Made by a program: the position numbers and the translations under genes. This document shows positions 61,441 through 64,000 of a stretch of 64,000 bases of DNA, piece after piece. Under the pieces are notes generated by a model, which saw only the letters and a list, made by a program, of their open reading frames with translations, ran no database searches and had not been told where the DNA came from. The stretch covers positions 15,487,001-15,551,000 of the forward strand of contig OZ022502.1 of the NCBI GenBank assembly GCA_963989385.1, read 5' to 3'. The first letter of the stretch is position 1. Each line of letters opens with the position of its first letter. Source of the stretch: Ctena decussata (lineage: Eukaryota; Mollusca; Bivalvia; Lucinida; Lucinidae).

Positions 61441-62149
61441 AGTTACCCTTTTTTCTATTTCGAAGTTTGTCTGTCTCTTGCTTGGTTATTCGTGGTCTAA
61501 TTGATGGTTTTCTTTTGCTCCGGTTTTTCAGTGGTGGTGTTTGACTTCCCAGGGGTCTCCTGGTGTCGCAATACGTTATTTCCGACGAGTCATCATCTCT
61601 GATTAATCATAGGGTCTTATTCGTGATTTGTTTGTTTCCGATGATGATTCATTGATGGGTTAGGAAACCTTCATGCGGAGCAAACAGCTATAAATGTTTC
61701 GAGCCACTGCAGAAGCAGAGGACGAGGTTTGGATCCAGATGTTTAAGCACCCCCAAGTAATGTATTACTGATCTTTCCGAGGTGGTACTTCTGCTGTGGG
61801 TCTTCACTGTTGTTCTCGTAAATATTTGTCTGGTCCGCTAGTAATCTGGCCACCTGTATAGCTGCCCACTTTGTTTCTCGTCGTGCTTTTTCATCAGATT
61901 CATATTAGCAGGATTATGACCCCTTTTATTTTGTTATTAGGTATACAATCTTGATGGTTTGGGCATTCGGTAAGGGCCTAAAGTTTCAGTAATCTGATTT
62001 TACACATATATGTCCCTTTCTGAACTTATTTATTTTATACTCTGAACAGTCACTCTTTATTTATGACGTTTCGGCATACTGCCTTTATCAAAATTATGAA
62101 ATTTGTACAAGACTACATTTTGAGCTTTTACAATTCTCTCAGCATTCAA
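61441..62149. other. No gene recognised
   Basis: Unremarkable non-coding DNA, presumed intronic. Confidence 0.4.
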
Positions 62150-62904
62150 ACATGGAATCATGGAAATGACGTTGCGTGAAGACAACGTACAGCGCGCTGC
62201 CGTCAGAGGTAAACATTGGCGCGACGTTGACAGTATGAAGCAAATGAGAACTTGTTCATCCTACAAGACTAAGTAGCATCAACAGGATCTTAAATGATCA
62301 TCGATCAAATATTCAGATGGCGCATATAATCTACAAACATTCAAAGTAAAATAATAATCAGACAATACAGTTGAAGATGCACAGCCCAGTGTGTGTAATA
62401 TTCCGGCATGAACAAATTATGAAAACTGCACAAGAAGCAAACAAACGCGCAACTCTGTTCCCACTCAGAAAAACATATACGCTCACACAAGAAAAAATCC
62501 AGCCAAACCCGCATTTCTGCTTTGCACTAGTACCCCTGCTTCAACTCTAACAGTGCCCACAAATATGTGCCGCTTACATACGGGTCGGTAGGTATCGCCA
62601 TCAGATGAATATTGCCTAATAAGTAAACGCGCAACTCCATCCCCACGCACGAGTAAAAAATTATTCCACCGCAAATAGATAACCGATTAGTAATATCGTC
62701 GTACCACCCACATGCAAGCGACCCACATCTATGCCAAACACCACCCCTGAGAAAAACAGTCAGGCGGAGGCAAACAGAAATCCCGAAAGCAGCTAGCACA
62801 ATACTACCAGTTAGCTGCTCTCAGGAGTTCCATGGCCACTCCACCAGACCCCCTGCTCAAAATCAAATATTCAAAATTATGCACAGAATTCATCCTAGAG
62901 CATG

Positions 62905-62970
62905 GTACGAATGCGAAGGTGACCACACCCACACTACCGCTATGTATGTGGTCACCTCCACATTCGTATC
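62905..62970. repeat. Hairpin in the loop of the large inverted repeat
   Basis: gtacgaatgcgaaggtgacc pairs with ggtcacctccacattcgtat with two to three mismatches; the loop is about 20 nt. Confidence 0.8.
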
Positions 62971-62972
62971 AT

Positions 62973-63199
62973 CAGGGGCGTAACTAGAGGCAATTTCATA
63001 ATACGCACAACCATGTTTTATTCTCTACTTCTTGAAGGGAAAGCTAGTATTTCAGCCACTTTAGTAATTGGTATTGAAATCTTGTCCAATGCATAAATTT
63101 TCAGCATGCAAACACGCACGTGCGTGTTGAAATTCTGTCTATTTTGACAAAACTTCAACACGCAGCTGCGTATTTGCCGAATACCTAGCTACGCCCCTG
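62973..63199. mobile_element. MITE with caggggcgtaactag ends
   Basis: caggggcgtaactag on the left and ctagctacgcccctg on the right are inverted with one mismatch. This end motif is common to MITEs in many animals. It sits in the loop next to the hairpin at 62905-62970. Confidence 0.85.
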
Positions 63200-64000
63200 A
63201 TCCTGATAACATAATAAGCCTTTAGCTTACTGCCAGATAGTGATGCTTCATACTGTACATTATACACGGCAAATGTTTATATTTGCTTTTGAGCAGGGGG
63301 TCTGGTGGAGTGGCCATGGAACTCCTGAGAGCAGCTAACTGGTAGTATTGTGCTAGCTGCTTTCGGGATTTCTGTTTGCCTCCGCCTGACTGTTTTTCTC
63401 AGGGGTGGTGTTTGGCATAGGTGTGGGTCGCTTGCATGTGGGTGGTACGACGATATTACTAATCGGTTATCTATTTGCGGTGGACTAATTTTTTTACTCG
63501 TGCGTGGGGATGGAGTTGCGCGTTTACTTATTAGGCAATATTCATCTGATGGCGATACCTACCGGCCCGTATGTAAGCGGCACATATTTGTGGGCACTGT
63601 TAGAGTTGAAGCAGGGGTACTAGTGCAAAGCAGAAATGCGGGTTTGGCTGGATTTTTTCTTGTGTGAGCGTATTTGTTTTTCTGAGTGGGAACAGAGTTG
63701 CGCGTTTGTTTGCTTCTTGTGCAGTTTTCATAATTTGTTCATGCCGGAATATTACACACACTGGGCTGTGCATCTTCAACTGTATTGTCTGATTATTATT
63801 TTACTTTGAATGTTTGTAGATTATATGGGCCATCTGAATATTTGATCGATGATCATTTAAGATCCTGTTGATGCTACTTAGTCTTGTAGGATGAACAAGT
63901 TCTCATTTGCTTCAGTCTGTCAACGTCGCGCCAATGTTTACCTCTGACGGCAGCGCGCTGTACGTTGTCTTCACGCAACGTCATTTCCATGATTCCATGT

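Larger units (their letters stand above)
62150..64000. repeat. Large inverted repeat: 713-bp arms, 424-bp loop, running to the window edge
   Basis: The arm 62150-62862 (acatggaatcatggaaatga ... ccccctgctcaaaa) pairs with 63287-64000 read on the minus strand, with only about a dozen differences seen by eye. Both arms can encode the same 46-residue run (MLAAFGISVCLRLTVF...) on opposite strands before a frameshift difference, but no domain is recognised. The right arm reaches the last base, so its true length is unknown. It could be a palindromic transposon, a hairpin-RNA source or an assembly artefact. Confidence 0.9.

Noticed and set aside
62527..63667. Matching MLAAFGISVCL frames on both strands
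   Set aside because: The identity follows from the large inverted repeat; frames diverge after a one-base change and no domain is present.

Overview
This is eukaryotic, AT-rich, gene-poor DNA, almost certainly from a marine bivalve mollusc. The reasons are spliced genes with GT-AG introns, no operons or ribosome-binding sites, tRNA-derived SINEs, decayed LINEs, dense MITEs, and many 'pearl'-like (non-autonomous Helentron-type) elements that combine a terminal hairpin, an (ACGG)n tract and tandem core repeats of about 160 bp. The species call is inference; no host ribosomal or mitochondrial marker is present.

Only two host genes can be supported. One is a two-exon THAP zinc-finger gene on the minus strand (51131 down to 50203), whose 32-codon first exon is very short. 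The other is a plus-strand gene with a first coding exon at 47471-47549 and a second at 59794-60242 whose reading phases match. It continues past the window. The THAP gene would then lie inside the 12.2 kb intron of the second gene, on the opposite strand.

Layout: 1-322 pearl-like end; 856-929 SINE head; 2695-7802 foldback element FB1 with a perfect 10-bp target duplication; 8.1-13.5 kb microsatellites, MITEs and three LINE pieces arranged head to head; 13.8-24 kb a 0.86 kb duplicated block, the second copy split by a 4.4 kb pearl-like element that itself holds a TIR element and a SINE; 24-29.8 kb SINE, G-tracts, small repeats and MITEs; 29910-33579 foldback FB2; 34.2-36.5 kb MITEs, a Tc1/mariner relic and a SINE; 36.5-38 kb two pearl-like units; 38086-40140 foldback FB3; 42.4-47.3 kb two decayed LINEs; 47.4-60.2 kb the host genes, with FB4 (53340-58606) in the long intron; 60.6-61.4 kb another pearl-like element; 62150-64000 a large inverted repeat running to the window edge.

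The main theme is four foldback elements whose long inverted arms are built from different short tandem repeats, three of them with a period near 21 bp. FB3 and FB4 share the same outermost motif although their arm repeats differ. No transposase was found inside any of them, so all look non-autonomous.
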